Assembly: GCA_020205615.1 (NCBI GenBank)
Contig: CM035168.1
Location: 9,056,237 to 9,120,236, forward strand
Direction: 5' to 3'
Length of the DNA: 64,000 nucleotides
Source: Panax quinquefolius
Lineage: Eukaryota; Streptophyta; Magnoliopsida; Apiales; Araliaceae
Each line of letters starts with the position of its first letter. Position 1 is the stretch's first letter. Shown one piece after another: positions 22,467-35,395 of this stretch. The translations under genes were made by a program, and so were the position numbers. The notes below the pieces were generated by a model. That model saw only the letters and a program-made list of their open reading frames with translations. It was not told where the DNA came from and did not search any database.

Positions 22467-23812
22467 ATAATTATTTCTGTTTTTCAACCTATAGTACTCA
22501 AATAAAGATGAGGGTTCTGAGCCGTGTAGCGATTCATATTATTCAAACTTTTTAACCTATACTAGTCTACAACAACGCAAGCGCAGCGTGTCTAATTAAT
22601 TAAAAAATAAATTTAAAATTTCATCACATTCAGAGTACAAATTAAAAAATATATATAAGTTTAATAAAAAAAAATAGTATGCCTAAACTTACAGGAACAA
22701 AATCAAAAAATATAATTAAATGTGACAGAATCGAAAGCAACGTCAACAAGTTTTGTCCCACTTTATATATAGAGATAAGAAAAAGTAAATACATGGTTGA
22801 CAGTATAAAGAACCATATTACAGGTCAAAATTTGCTATGATTTAACTGAATTAAATAAGTAAAACTGCATTCAAAAGTGGTCACACTGACAGACTCTAGT
22901 ACGTACATGCACAGCTGTGAGCAATATTGACAAGCTGTATAAATAATAAATGCATGGTGTCCAATTAATTTTAATGCAAGAATATTGGGGTTCATGCATG
23001 CATCTAGCGACTAAATACAGCATTTAGGTTCGCAAGATTTTGAATGCATGGCCACGACTTATTTAGATCAATGTTACGTACGTAGCTATCTAATGCAACG
23101 TCCATATAGAATTATGTCAATGTGGTCGCTTTTTTATCGTTTTTTTTCCAATTGTTGGTACAAAGTTCGGCTGATATAGAGACTGGAGTGTCTTCTTGAT
23201 TGATGGTGACTAATTTTTTTAAAAGATTATTCGTAATTATGTATTTATCGATCTTATTCGTCTGTCGTAGGGTTCTCAATGAGCCAGATCTTGATTTTAA
23301 TTTGATTTGATTCAATAGAATTTATTAGACCAAAGCTACGGCTCATTTATTCACTTAATTATATGTAATAATTTGATCCATTGAATCAATATTTCAAATG
23401 GATTAAACCATGAATTTGATTTGATTTAATTTGAGCCAATGATCCAACAAAAAAAATTAATAAATACCGCAAAACCTTCTCTAGGATCGCGACAATTTCA
23501 ATTGTCTAATGAAACTGCTTGTTTGCCGATGATAGATGAAATCATCAAAGAGAATAAATCCAACGACTTTCTGATTAGGATATTTATGTAATCCTATAGT
23601 TTTACGGTTAGTGATTTTTTTTCCATTTAAAATTTTAAAAATAATTTTTTTTGACTCTAACATACATGAATCATAAGGAATTATAAAAATGTCCAAAATA
23701 TTTTTTAAAATATAAGATATATATTTGAAAAAGATAATAAAAAATCATAAGAGTCGTGGTTTTAAAAATATATGCATGTTGTGAAACGATAGATAAAACA
23801 AATTAAGAAGAA

Positions 23813-23814
<2 letters not shown>
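22467..23814. other. AT-rich spacer
   Basis: No gene is seen. Short open frames at 23112-23315 and 23481-23696 have no recognisable motif. A CTATACTAG...GCGCAGCGTG stretch near 22558-22590 vaguely resembles a Helitron 5' end, but no matching 3' hairpin and CTRR end was found. Confidence 0.45.

Positions 23815-23880
<66 letters not shown>
23815..23880. repeat. (TA)n microsatellite
   Basis: About 33 TA units, the longest in the window. It borders the first of three fold-back elements. Confidence 0.97.
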
Positions 23881-23882
<2 letters not shown>

Positions 23883-24099
23883 GATCTATCTAATCTTATG
23901 CTTTTCCATTATAAATTTCTTTATGGTGATGGATCCATGACGATTAAATTATACAACCGTCGCTCATATTTTTAATGACGGGCAACATATATAGCGTCGC
24001 TAAAAGTATAGACAACGGTTGTATGACCGAAAAGTCATGGATCCGTCGCTAAAAGGGGTGAGCTCGGTGAGTTAGATAAGGGTGAAACCTAAGATCCAG
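23881..24099. mobile_element. Fold-back element between (TA)n tracts, no. 1
   Basis: GGATCCATGAC and TACAACCGTCGCT on the left are mirrored by CGGTTGTATGACC and GTCATGGATCC on the right (about 23930-24045), with an AGCGTCGCTAAAAG motif inside. It is flanked on both sides by (TA)n. GCGACGG subterminal motifs are common in plant non-autonomous DNA transposons. No coding capacity. Confidence 0.6.
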
Positions 24100-24124
24100 A
24101 TTTATATATATATATATATATATA
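24100..24124. repeat. (TA)n microsatellite
   Basis: About 12 TA units between two fold-back elements. Confidence 0.93.
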
Positions 24125-24302
24125 GTCAAGCTTCTCCAATCTAATCGGGAGGCGAATTAAAACCTATTCCAATTATAGCGATGATTTTTTCCGTCGCTAT
24201 AGCATAAAAAGTCGATTTTTTATGCTATAACGACGGAAAAAACCGTCGCTATAACCAATTCGCTCTTAGTTAGCTTCTCCAGGATCATTGGATAAATCGA
24301 GC
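24125..24302. mobile_element. Fold-back element between (TA)n tracts, no. 2
   Basis: Near-complete inverted repeat. GCTTCTCCAATCTAATC, GGCGAATT and TATAGCGATGATTTTTTCC on the left fold onto GGAAAAAACCGTCGCTATA, AATTCGC and GCTTCTCCAGGATC on the right, with a tiny loop near 24216. (TA)n lies on both sides (24100-24124 and 24303-24318). Confidence 0.65.
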
Positions 24303-24384
24303 TATATATATATATATTAATAATCTCTTGCATTCTTTTGATATTAAATAAAACTTTCGAATGGGGTGTGTCTAACAAACTTAT

Positions 24385-24389
<5 letters not shown>

Positions 24390-24460
<71 letters not shown>
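24390..24460. repeat. (CT)n-(TA)n compound microsatellite
   Basis: About 13 CT units run into about 22 TA units. The minus-strand open frames over it are repeat artefacts. Confidence 0.96.
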
Positions 24461-24462
<2 letters not shown>

Positions 24463-25133
24463 AGAATGATCCATAGCAAGTATTTTCTATGGATGAAAAT
24501 TGAAAGCAAATAAAGATCTTAGTAAATACATTCCAATAATCAAGCAATCGTAATTAAAAATAAAACACGCCTTGGCTGCATTTAAGTAATAGTATCTTTG
24601 AAAATATTAAAGCCCATCCGCTAGTTGAACTAGCGGAGGCTAGAAAAACAAAACTCATTTCCATAAATACAACCAATTGGATGATTTGTGAAAAAAGGGG
24701 AAGATGCATGAAAATTCTCAACTAGCTCAGTGCCCATGTGATCAAGTCATTAGTGTTTCTTTTCATTTCTTTTTGTTTACTTCTAGAAGGATCTTTAGCA
24801 GTTGATGATAATATAACTAAGAGTATATAAAATATTTATTGTGTGCGTAAATTAGCTGGCCACTAGTGCATTTTCACATTTTCACTTGTTAATTTCACAC
24901 CTATCCGGTCTTAAACATCACCGCATGCATCACGCATTGGGCTGAGAAATTATTTTTCTAGCCTCCGCTAGTTCAACTAGCGGATGGGCTTTAATATTTT
25001 TCAGCGTACGCTACTTCGTCTGGCAGAAGGCGTGTTTTGTTTTTTAATCCCAACGCTTGATTATTGGAATGGACGACTAAAATGCTATTTGCCCAATTTT
25101 CATCCATAGCAAATATTTGTTATGGATCATTTC

Positions 25134-25135
<2 letters not shown>
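24461..25135. mobile_element. Long-TIR fold-back element between (TA)n tracts, no. 3
   Basis: About 675 bp with inverted ends of roughly 190 bp. GGAGAATGATCCATAGCAA at 24461 mirrors TTGTTATGGATCATTTCCC at the right end, and both arms share TCCAATAATCAAGC, AAACACGCCTT and AAAGCCCATCCGCTAGTT. The inner CCGCTAGTTGAACTAGCGG is itself a hairpin. There is no open frame of note. It lies exactly between (TA)n at 24415-24460 and 25136-25178. Confidence 0.75.

Positions 25136-25178
<43 letters not shown>
25136..25178. repeat. (TA)n microsatellite
   Basis: About 21 TA units at the right border of the long-TIR element. Confidence 0.96.
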
Positions 25179-25181
<3 letters not shown>

Positions 25182-27854
25182 TAAACTTGGTAAAATTGGC
25201 TAATTTATCATGGGAGAACGCCAATCTTTGAATTCAATACTCGATTTTTTTTAAAAAATATAATACTCTAATAAAAAAATAACTTTATATATAATATAAT
25301 ATATATTCTAATAAAATAAACAAATTTATAAAAGTTTTCGATTTTATATAATTTTTTCCGATTTATTACTATTATAATAATAATAAAATAAATAGTGAAA
25401 TAAAATTTTTGTCAACGGTTTGACAAATTGGCAAGTAGTGGGTCCATAGAATAATAAGCCAAACTTATAACAAACGCCTCATGCTAAATCCCTCTATTTA
25501 TAACATAAATTAGACAAATATCTACCACACATTACTTATTATAATTATCCTTAATCAACACTTTTTATTCTTCAATAATTATTTATAATTAATATTACAG
25601 ACTCACAATATTGACAACTAGATCGTTCCTAGGAAAGAGGGAGCCTTTCAGATAAATGACGCACAATTAACTAACTCATTTCCTCGACAAAACTTCTAGA
25701 CATTGTCAATAATGCTATCTGGTTTAATCATATCATATCAAATAATATGAGTTATTGTTTCGTATTATTGAATTAATAATATAAAATAATGACTAGATGT
25801 TACTGTTGAAAGTAGTATGCATACAAGCCAATCATGTATGATGATAAAGCATATACTTTGTAATCAATCTTATTTATTTATTAATAAAAGAATTATTTAT
25901 TAAAGGCATTTAATTATCTATATGGTGCTGTTTTAATAATATGTGATAAACCCATAGTTTTAAGCAATGCTTTTAGAATCATGATGAGATCATGCTAATG
26001 AGATCTAAATTCTTAGATAGCTTAAAACTAAAATGTTCCCAATCAATGGATTACTAAAAAGGGGATTAGTGAATCCGGATATATTGGTATATATGTTGCT
26101 TGCTCATTAGATGAGGATGATTGATCTCATGATCATTTGTGTGAAGACACTAAAGCAAGTATGTAGGTGCTTATTAGAGAATAAGTTCACTGAACATGAC
26201 TCGCTAAGGAATACCTAATGGAGTTTTACTTGTCTGTCAATAGGAATTCCTGTAGTGATAGTAGTACAAATGATCCTTAGACTTGAGATAATCATTGTAT
26301 CTTATTTATAATGAATTACACTTTGACTTATTCCTTAAGACTCTTAGAGTATATTAAAGGGTATGCTTGGGTGTAATAAGTTATATATGGAGATAATGAA
26401 TGATCAATAAAGAATCTACCACTTCTAGTAAAAGAAGAGAAATGTCCTATGTGATTCGATAAATGACAACCTAGGAATCATTGGCCTAGGTGGAATGGAA
26501 TTAGAAAGTAGTTTCTAATTTGCATTCATTAGGAGTTGTGTGTAAGACCCCAACTTATTATAAATAAAATTGAATTTTCTCTATTCATTCTCTTGAAATA
26601 ATAAGGAGTTAATTTGATATAATATTTTGGTTATGGGTGAAAAGTGCAAATTTTACAAATAAGCAAGTGGTTATAAAATAATCATTTTTGTCGGGGAATA
26701 TTCGTTTGGTGGGAGAATATTCTTTTTGTCAGGAATATTTGTACGATGGCGCAGTCATTTGTGGGCCCATAATAGAATAACGGTCGGATGAAGAAAATAA
26801 CAAATTTGAGTTTTTATAAATAACGGCTTAATCGTTTAACATTAACACTGTTGGAATACCCGGTAGTTAAAATATAGTAATACGCGTGGTTGCACAAAGA
26901 AGCACACAGGTATTACAGATATTTTGAATTATTGATTCTTACGTGAAGAAGCCTTTACTCAATAATTATTACGATAATTATCGCTCAATATTTTTTATTT
27001 AATAATTGTCATATTGATATTTTATATTATTGTTATTTCAATAATTATCACGGCACAATATTTCCCATTATCAAATCAATAATTCATATTATTTGAATAA
27101 TATTATTAGATAACAGTATTGACAATGTCTAGAAAGTTCTGTCAAGGAGATGTTTGGTCACCTAATTGCGCGCCAGTAAGGAGAAATCCTTATCGGAAAA
27201 CCCCTCTTTCCTAGGAATGGCCTGGTTGTCATTATTGTAATTCTGTAATATTATTTGTGAATAATTAATTATTGATTTATATGATAAAGAAATATTTATT
27301 TTATGTGGATATAAATGAAGGAATTTTAGTATAATTTATTTGTTGAAAGTTTGGCAATTATTTCTCCGATAGAATATTCATTCAAAATATTATTATAATA
27401 TTTTATAATTGTATATATATATATATAATTATATATTAATGCATGTGATTAAAGAAGAAGGAGTGAGCAAATTGTATAGTGTGTCCGTTATTTTCCTAAG
27501 ATGGTTGGTGGTGGAGTAATGCCTGCAACTTGTTTTCAAAAGTAATACATGAAGCTGTCCTTTCTTCTTTTTTTTTTCAAAGTTGGCTTATTATTCTTCC
27601 TGCAAAGCTAGCTTGTTTCAAAAGGCTAGGCCCTCTATAAGGAAGAAATGAATGGTTAGGCAGGAAAATGTCTTGTTAGGCCATTTGTTTGGTGGAAAAG
27701 TGTTGCCTGCAAAGTGTCTTTTTTATGCATGGGATCCCATCAATTGAAAAAAAGAAGAAGAGAAAGTTAGGCATTATTGAAAATGAAGAGTTAGGCGTAG
27801 AAAATTAAAAAAAAAGTTAGGCAGGTTACTTTGGTTGCTTTCTTCTTCCGTTGC

Positions 27855-27862
27855 TATAAATA
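27855..27862 (+). promoter_or_regulatory. LTR TATA box
   Basis: TATAAATA in the 5' LTR of E. The same box occurs at 32883-32891 in its 3' LTR. Confidence 0.55.
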
Positions 27863-28068
27863 AGGGGGTAACCCCTCCTTCCTCAATCACACCTTCATAA
27901 TCAGAAATTTTTATTCTATTGTATTGTGAGTATTTTTCTTGAGTATAAGAATACTTTGAGCGTAGTTTTTCTACAAGATTTTCTCCAGTCAAATCCAGTT
28001 TCTACTAGGGTAAAGGATATTATTTTATTGCAATACTCGTGAGAAATATTATTTTCTTTCATATTCCA

Positions 28069-30540
28069 TGTAAGACCCCAGCTTTTTATAAATAAAATTG
28101 AATTTTCTCTATTCATTATCTTGAAATAATAAGGAGTTAATTTGATATAATGTTTTGGTTATGGGTGAAATGTGCAAATTTCATAAAATAAGCAAGTGGT
28201 TGTAAAATATTCATTTCTGTCGGGGAATATTCGTTTGGTCGTGGAATATTCTTTTTGTCGGGAATATCCATACGACGGCGCAGTCATTTGTGGGCCCCAT
28301 AACGGAATAACTGTCGGATGAAGAAAACGACAAGTTCAGTTTTATAAATAACGGTGTAATTCTTACCGTTAACACTGTTGGATTACCTAGTGGTTAAAAA
28401 TACGATGTACTGGCGTGGTGGCACAAGAAGCACCAGATTGCGAGTATTATTGAATTATTGATTCGTGCATAAGAAGGCTCTACTCAATAATTGTTACGAT
28501 GAATTCTTTATCAATATATTTATTTTATTGATTCAATAATTGTTGCGTTGATAGTTTATATTATTGTTGTTTCAATAATTTTCACGGCACAGTATTTTCC
28601 ATTATCAGATCAATAATTCATATTATTTGAGTAATATTATTAGATAGCATTATTGGCAATGTCTAAAAAGTTCTGTCAAGGAGAGGTTTGGTCACCTAAT
28701 TGTGCGCTAATAAGGAGAAATCCTTATCGGAAAGCCCCCTCTTTTCTAAGAACGGCCTGGTTGTCATAATTGTGATTCTCTAATATTATTTATGAATAAT
28801 TAATTATTGATTTATATGATAAGAAAATATTTATTTGATGTGGATATAAATGATGGATTTATTTATGTGGTTATAAATGAAGGAATTAATGCTGAGGTAT
28901 TTTATCAGTATTTTGTCAGTATGGAGGAATTAAAAATCATCCATTTGTGGATTTCGGATATTTTCTGTTTAGAATTTGGAAAAACTCAAAGCTACAAAGT
29001 TGTAGAGAATTCGATTTCAGGTAGAATGGACATAAAATTCGTATTTTTCTGATAAACGGGCTATTTTCCATGAATTACTAAAGTTTCGGAAAATAAAATA
29101 ATTTTTATTAATTTATGGGTGGGACCCACTTTTGTTTTAACACATGTGGGCTGCAAATTTGGTTCAAAGGTGGATGGCTACTGATTTCAAAGGTTAGGCA
29201 TGCGTAGAGAAAAAAAATAAAAATAATATTATTTTATTATTTTAGTCTCCTTTGGCGTTCTAGCATTTTCCTATAAATAGGCGCTTATATTAGAATTGAA
29301 AATCACACCAGAAACAAGTTTTCTTTCTCTCTAGATTATCGAGCATATTTTTGTGAGTATTTTGATACTTTGAGAGTCGCTATTCAAGGTAAACTTCACA
29401 AGACTATATCCTCAAAATTCAATCGTAAGTGCGGTTATTTTGAAGTAAGGGATGTTATTTTCTTCTTAAATGATATTATTTTCTTCAATATCATTATCTT
29501 AGAAATATTGGTGAACTTTTTAATCAAATTTGGAACTTTTTGTGCTTGGGTTACTATTCATGTATATACGACAATTATTCACTTAATACTGACACTATTC
29601 ACCTAAAATAAAAAATTTCCTTTTGTCCAAGATGTCTATTCGCTACTATCTTTGATTGTATCCATGTTTTGATTGTTATTTTGAATTCGCTTCACAATTG
29701 ATTATTATGAAGTATTATTGATCTTGGATAACTTTGTTATACTGAATCCCTAATATTTGTCCTTACTTCTCGCTTTGAATTTGTTTTCTTTAAAGTATTT
29801 TTCATCATCCTCACCCTAAATGATGATATTCTTGAATATCTTTGGCACAGTGCAAAGATGAATGATTAATCGATGAATATCTTTGGCGTAGTAGTGCAAA
29901 GATGAACAGTGTTGAGATGAATATGACTAACTGGTGATACAAATGAATATCTTTGGCCTGTAGTGCAAAGATGAATATTTGATTAAAGATGTATATTGAT
30001 TGTTGTTACAAGAATAATATATTGATGATGGACTTTTAAATCTTAGAAGATAGTAGAACTCATTCTCTACGTGACTCTTCTAATGGATTGTTTTTTTCGC
30101 TGCAGAATATTGATCTAAAACTTGTTGTCTATTATATTCTATCAAATTTTTTTCTGTTGAAGACTAATGATAATTTGTCGTATATTATCTTAGTCATAAT
30201 ATTCTTTACTGGGCTAGTTGAGCTCACCCTTTTCCTTTTTGTTCCATTTTTCTTCTTAGGAGGTGAGAACATAGCAGGATCGAGTCGGGGTATGGAGTAA
30301 TGGTTCTAGAAAGATGTTTTAGCGATCCTCACTATTTTTGTAAAATAGTGTATGAATAATTGTAATGAGGACTTATTTGAGTGTGGATATTGTCTAGAAG
30401 ACAATATTTGTATTTAAACTCACAGTATGTGTTGTCGTATTTTGCACGACAATTGTATTATTGAAGTTGTAGTTCGCTTTATGTACCATGTATTTGACGA
30501 CTCAGAATGGGTGTTGTATACCTATTTTGGGGGCGTCACA
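28069..30540 (+). mobile_element. Solo Gypsy LTR nested in E
   Basis: Runs from TGTAAGACCCC to GGGGGCGTCACA, 2472 bp, flanked by TTCCA (28064-28068) and CTCCA (30541-30545), a TSD with one mismatch. The host sequence on both sides joins up to match the 3' LTR of E around 33090-33130. The hairpin block is at 28677-28765 and the TATA box at 29273-29281. Confidence 0.87.
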
Positions 30541-30638
30541 CTCCATATTATGTAAGCGATATTATTTCATCTCGTATTCTTGAATTTGAACTTACTATTG
30601 TAAGTATTGCTTCTATAATTCCTAAAATGATTAGAAAC

Positions 30639-31590
30639 GCGCGGTCTGTCACGGCCAAGCAGTTCAAGGAGTTGGGACCACCAGATTTCTGGGGAAAGCC
30701 AGATCCGATTAAGGCGGAGACGTGGGTCAAGCAAATTATAAAAATATTCGATGTCTTGGGATACATGGAAAAACAGAAGGTTCCATTCGCCACCTTTATG
30801 TTACGTGATGAGATGAGATTCTTTCGGTGGGAATCATGAAGCGTACCAAACCACCGCACTCAACATGTCTTGGGAAAGATTTCAGAAACTGTTTAATGAT
30901 AAGTACTTTCCTGAAAGTATTCGTCATATGAAGGAGGTAGAGTTTATTAGACTAGAACAGAACAACTTGACGGTGTCCCAGTACAAGGCGAAGTTCGCGG
31001 AGTTATCCAGGTTTGCACCTCATTTGGTAGAGAATGAGGAATGTATGACGCCGATGTTTCTGAGAGGTCTAAAACCCGAGATTCGTCAATACCTTATCTC
31101 TCACAAATTTTCTCTATATTCAGATGTTGTCAACATGGCTCAATTATTAGAGCGAGATAGTGAGTATGTTCAACCAAGGGACCACAACTAGGGTCATACC
31201 GGTGACAACAGTCATCGGAGCGATGATAATCAGCGAGGAGGGAAAAATACGGACAAAAGCAGTAACCACTCAGGTGGTCATCGTGGCCATGATAATAGGA
31301 GAGGTGAGTCAAGTGGAAATTTCAAAAATAGGAGATTCAACAATGACGGAAAGACATCAGCACCAGCACCAACACCAACAACAAATTTTAGGGGAGGAGA
31401 ACGAACGCCAGTCAGATGCTACAGATGCGGAGAGGAGGGGCACATAAGTCCAAACTGTTCACAGCCTTTCAAGGTGTGTTTCAATTGTGGAAAAGACGGT
31501 CATATAGCCCGATTTTGTCTTGTAGCGAAGTCAAGTCCAATTGGGACGACGGCACCAAAGGCGACTACAGACAAAACAAAGGTGGTGGTT
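30639..31590 (+). pseudogene. Gypsy gag remnant of E
   Basis: Begins inside the gag domain (SVTAKQFKELGPPDFWGKPD). It shifts frame near 30840 into MSWERFQKLFNDKYFPES and RGLKPEIRQYLISHKFSLYS, and hits a TAG at 31189-31191, probably a former Gln. The following frame carries a His/Asn/Gly-rich linker and two CCHC zinc knuckles, CYRCGEEGHISPNC and CFNCGKDGHIARFC (about 31420-31520). It is homologous to the gag of C and G and non-functional. Confidence 0.85.
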
Positions 31591-32043
31591 CAAGGGAGGG
31601 CGTTTGTCGTGACTGGCCAAAACGCTAGAAACCCAAACGAGGTGATCACGGGTAAGCTAATCTTGAATTCTTGCGAAGTTTATACCTTACTAGATATCGG
31701 TTCTACCCATTCTTTTATCTCTCCTGCTTGTGCTCAACGTTTAAACTTGACTCCGGAGAAATTGAACTTTAACTTATCTGTTGAAACTCCATTGGGTGAA
31801 ATCTTCGTTACATCTACAGTTTATAAATCTTGCTTGATCCAAGTTGGCACAATCACATTACCTGTTGATCTTATTTCTTTAAAGATACTTGCATTTGATG
31901 TGATTTTAGGGATTGATTGGTTAACCACTCATCATGCCAAAATTGATTATTTTCGTAAAGTTGTTAGTTTTCATATTCCTAACCAACCTGTCATACGAAT
32001 TCAAACAACTAAACCACTAAAATCAGTCACTATCATATCAAGT
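31591..32043 (+). pseudogene. Gypsy protease remnant of E
   Basis: The frame continues from the zinc knuckles through ARNPNEVITGKLILNS to an aspartic-protease motif LLDIGSTHSFISPACAQRL, where the catalytic D-T-G has become D-I-G. It then reads AFDVILGIDWLTTHHAKID and ends TIISSH, where an abrupt junction into LTR sequence removes the rest of pol. Confidence 0.85.
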
Positions 32044-34284
32044 CACTGTCATTTTATATTATTGTTATTTCAATAATTGTCACACCACAGTATTTCTCAT
32101 TATCAAATCAATAATGCATATTATTTGAATAATATTATTAGATAGCAGTATTGGCAATGTCTAAAAAGTTCTGTCAAGGAGATGTTTGGTCACCTAATTG
32201 CAAGGCGCCCGATGAAGGAGAAATCCTTATCGGAAGCCCCTCTTTCCTAGGAATGGCCTCGTTGTCATTATTGTAATTACAGAATATTATTTGTGAATAA
32301 TTAATTATTGATTTATATGATAAAGAAATATTTATTTTATGTGGATATAAATGAAGGAATTTTAGTATAATTTATTTGTTGAAAGTTTGGCAATTATTTC
32401 TCCGATAGAATATTCATTCAAAATATTATTATAATATTTTATAATTGTATATATATATATATAATTATATATTAATGCATGTGATTAAAGAAGAAGGAGT
32501 GAGCAAATTGTATAGTGTGTCCGTTATTTTCCTAAGATGGTTGGTGGTGGAGTAATGCCTGCAACTTGTTTTCAAAAGTAATACATGAAGCTGTCCTTTT
32601 TTTTTCAAAGTTGGCTTATTATTCTTCCTGCAAAGCTAGCTTGTTTCAAAAGGCTGGGCCCTCTATAAGGAAGAAATGAATGGTTGGGCAGGAAAATGTC
32701 TTGTTAGGCCATTTGTTTGGTGGAAAAGTGTTTCCTGCAAAGTGTGTTTCTTATATGTGGGATCCCATCAATTGAAAAAAAAAAGAAGAGAAAGTTAGGC
32801 ATTATTGAAAATGAAGAGTTAGGCGTAGAAAATTAAAAAAAAAGTTAGGCAGGTTACTTTGGTTGCTTTCTCCTTCCGTTGCTATAAATAGGGGGTAACC
32901 CCTCCTTCCTCAATCACACCTTCATAATCAGAAATTTTTATTCTATTGTATTGTGAGTATTTTTCTTGAGTATAAGAATACTTTGAGCGTAATTTTTCTG
33001 CAAGATTTTCTCCAGTCAAATCCAGTTTCTACTAAGGTAAAGGATATTATTTTATTGCAATACTCGTGAGAAATATTATTTTCTTTCATACTCTATATTA
33101 TGTAAGTGATATTATTTCATCTCGTATTCTTGAATTTGAACTTACTATGGTAAGTATTGCTTCTATAATTCCCGAAATGATTAGAAACTTCGCTTCATCT
33201 AATATCATTTCATAGGAATATTGGTCTGAACTTTTTATTCAAACTTGGAACTTTTTCTAACAGTATCGCTTTCAAAGTTATCGCTCACTCACATTCTTGT
33301 TCACGATTACTATTCACGAAAGTATCGTTAATCTAGTAATCGCTTCACAAAAGAAATAAAAATATTTTTTTTCTTCTTTCTTCCAAGTTATCCGTTGTGA
33401 CCCTTATTCTTGAAATTGAATTCATGTTTTGATCTTCATTCTTGAATTTTACTCCATTATGGAGTATTTTTAAACTTGAATTATCTAAAGTACGAATCTC
33501 TAATCTTTGTCCTTTTGTTTCACTAGATTCGTTCTCTAAAATATTTTTCATCATCCTCAGTCTTTAATGGTGATACTTGATGAATATCTTTGGCCTGTAG
33601 TGCAAAAATGAATGATTACCTGATGAATATCTTTGGTCCATAGTGAAAAGATGAACAGGTGTTGAGATGAACATGACCAACTGGTGATACAAATGAATAT
33701 CTTTGGCCCGTAGTGCAAAGATGAATAATTGATGCAAGATGTTTATTGATTGATGTTACAGGGATAAAATATTGATGATGGACTTTTAAATTCATTGATG
33801 ATAGTAGCTTTCATTCTCTACTTAACTATTCTAATGAATTGTTATTTTCGCTTCGAATATTGATCTAAAACTGGTTGTCCGTTATATTTTATCTGATTTA
33901 TTGAAGGCTAACGATAAATTGTTGTTATTTATCTTAGTCATACTATTTTTTACTGGGCTAGTTGAGCTCACCCTTTTCCTTTTTGTTCCATTTTTCTTCT
34001 CAAGAGGTGAGAATGTAGCAGGATCCAGTCGGTGTAAAGAGTGATAGTCCTAGACAGTTGTTTTAGCTGTCCTCACTATTTTCGTAAAATAGTGTATCAA
34101 TAAATGTAATGAGGACTTATTTGAGTGTGGATATTGTCTAGAAGACAATATTTGTATTTAAATTCATAGCATGTGTGTTGTCGTATTTTGCACGACAATT
34201 GTAATAGTGATATTATAGTTGTTTTTGTACCATGTATTTGGCGAATCAGAATGGGTGATGTATACCTATTTTGGGGGTGTCACA
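32044..34284 (+). repeat. 3' LTR of Gypsy E (5'-truncated)
   Basis: Joins mid-LTR (equivalent to about 27018 in the 5' LTR), then runs to GGGGGTGTCACA. The conserved block (32178-32270) and TATA box (32883-32891) are present. It is very similar to 27020-28060 and supplies the U5 end missing from the 5' LTR. Confidence 0.85.
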
Positions 34285-35395
34285 TTGTGCATTTGGGAAT
34301 CAAAATACATATAATTGAATAAAATAAGACTTGACAGTAATTCCATGTCTTATATTTAATTAGGACATTGTATGGTGGAAGGATTGAATTATACGGTAAC
34401 TATTAACTCAAAGGTTCTTTTATGATTAATGTTGAAATCTGTATTATCTAGAAAGTCGTTAATCGTTAGGGAGGCTTTATCCCTATTGTAGAATAAATAT
34501 TATTTATTTAAATAAATTAATCGTTTAATTTATTTATTTAAAGAAGATTAGAATTGTTCTAATTGATTTATTTACAACCGGTTTAATATGGAGAACCTAA
34601 AGGGTCACACCATAAAAGGAAGAATAATTATTTAAGAAGTTAATGGCATAATCGTAATAATATGTTAAGAATATTTAATTTAATCTATGGTGATAGAATA
34701 AATTAAATAGCTTAATATTTATTAGAAATATTAAATATAAATTAATAAGAGAGTCTTATTAATATTATTACAATTATTATTATTTTAATTTTTAAAAGAG
34801 TTTAGGGATTAATTTAATATAAGTACTCTCATTTATTTCTAATAGGATTAGGAGGAAAATTAGTTAAAGGAGTTTAATTAATTATTCATAATACGATTAG
34901 GGAGCCCATTTAATTAAAAGAGTTTAATTAAATAAATAATACCTTATTTTTAATTAAATAGGGTTACCTGATATCTTTATAAGATGAGTCTTATATTAGA
35001 TATCAGATATACGCAATTCCAATAGTTGGAGAGTACGCTCCCTTTTTCTATAGAGAGAGAAAAAACTAGGGTTTGAGCCAATACACCCTTCTTCTTGAAA
35101 ATTCTTCTTTTTTGGTGGATCACCTTTAAAGGCCATACACTTGGGTAGCTAACATTGATCAAAAGAAGGAATCTACCCGGAGATTCAAAGAGATCGCGGA
35201 GAAGTAGGAGGTGAACTCGTACCTGAGGAAGCTCGTATCTACAAGGGTATGATTCCATAACTTCTTGTTCTTCATTTTAATTAATAATATGTATATATGG
35301 ATAATTGGTTTGTGAAAAATTTTAAAATCTAATTTTACTTTACTTCCGCTATTTTTGCAATTTGATTGCTACTTTGATTTTCATAAAACCTAACA

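Larger units (their letters stand above)
26541..30638 (+). repeat. 5' LTR of Gypsy E, truncated, with nested LTR
   Basis: LTR sequence occupies 26541-28068 and 30541-30638. It has the conserved hairpin block (27140-27235) and a TATA box (27855-27862). At about 30638 the LTR jumps directly into gag, so the last part of the LTR, the primer-binding site and the gag start are missing. Confidence 0.82.
26541..34284 (+). mobile_element. Defective Gypsy element E (TSD TTGTG)
   Basis: Starts TGTAAGACCCC at 26541 and ends GGGGGTGTCACA at 34284, flanked by TTGTG at 26536-26540 and 34285-34289. It comprises a 5' LTR cut short at about 30638 (with a nested solo LTR inside), gag and protease, then a 3' LTR lacking its first part (from about 32044). 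RT, RNase H and integrase are deleted. Confidence 0.9.
25807..35395 (+). repeat. 5' LTR of Copia F (interrupted by Gypsy E)
   Basis: Consists of 25807-26540 and 34285-35395, about 1.84 kb in all after removing E and one TSD copy. It matches the LTRs of Copia J (reverse orientation) through its length and ends AAACCTAACA directly before the primer-binding site. Confidence 0.88.

Noticed and set aside
22555..22600. Helitron-like 5' start (CTATACTAG...GCGCAGCGTG)
   Set aside because: No 3' hairpin plus CTRR end located and no A-T insertion context confirmed.
24220..24547. Minus-strand frames with long Tyr-Ile and Glu-Arg runs
   Set aside because: Translations of the (TA)n and (GA)n tracts.
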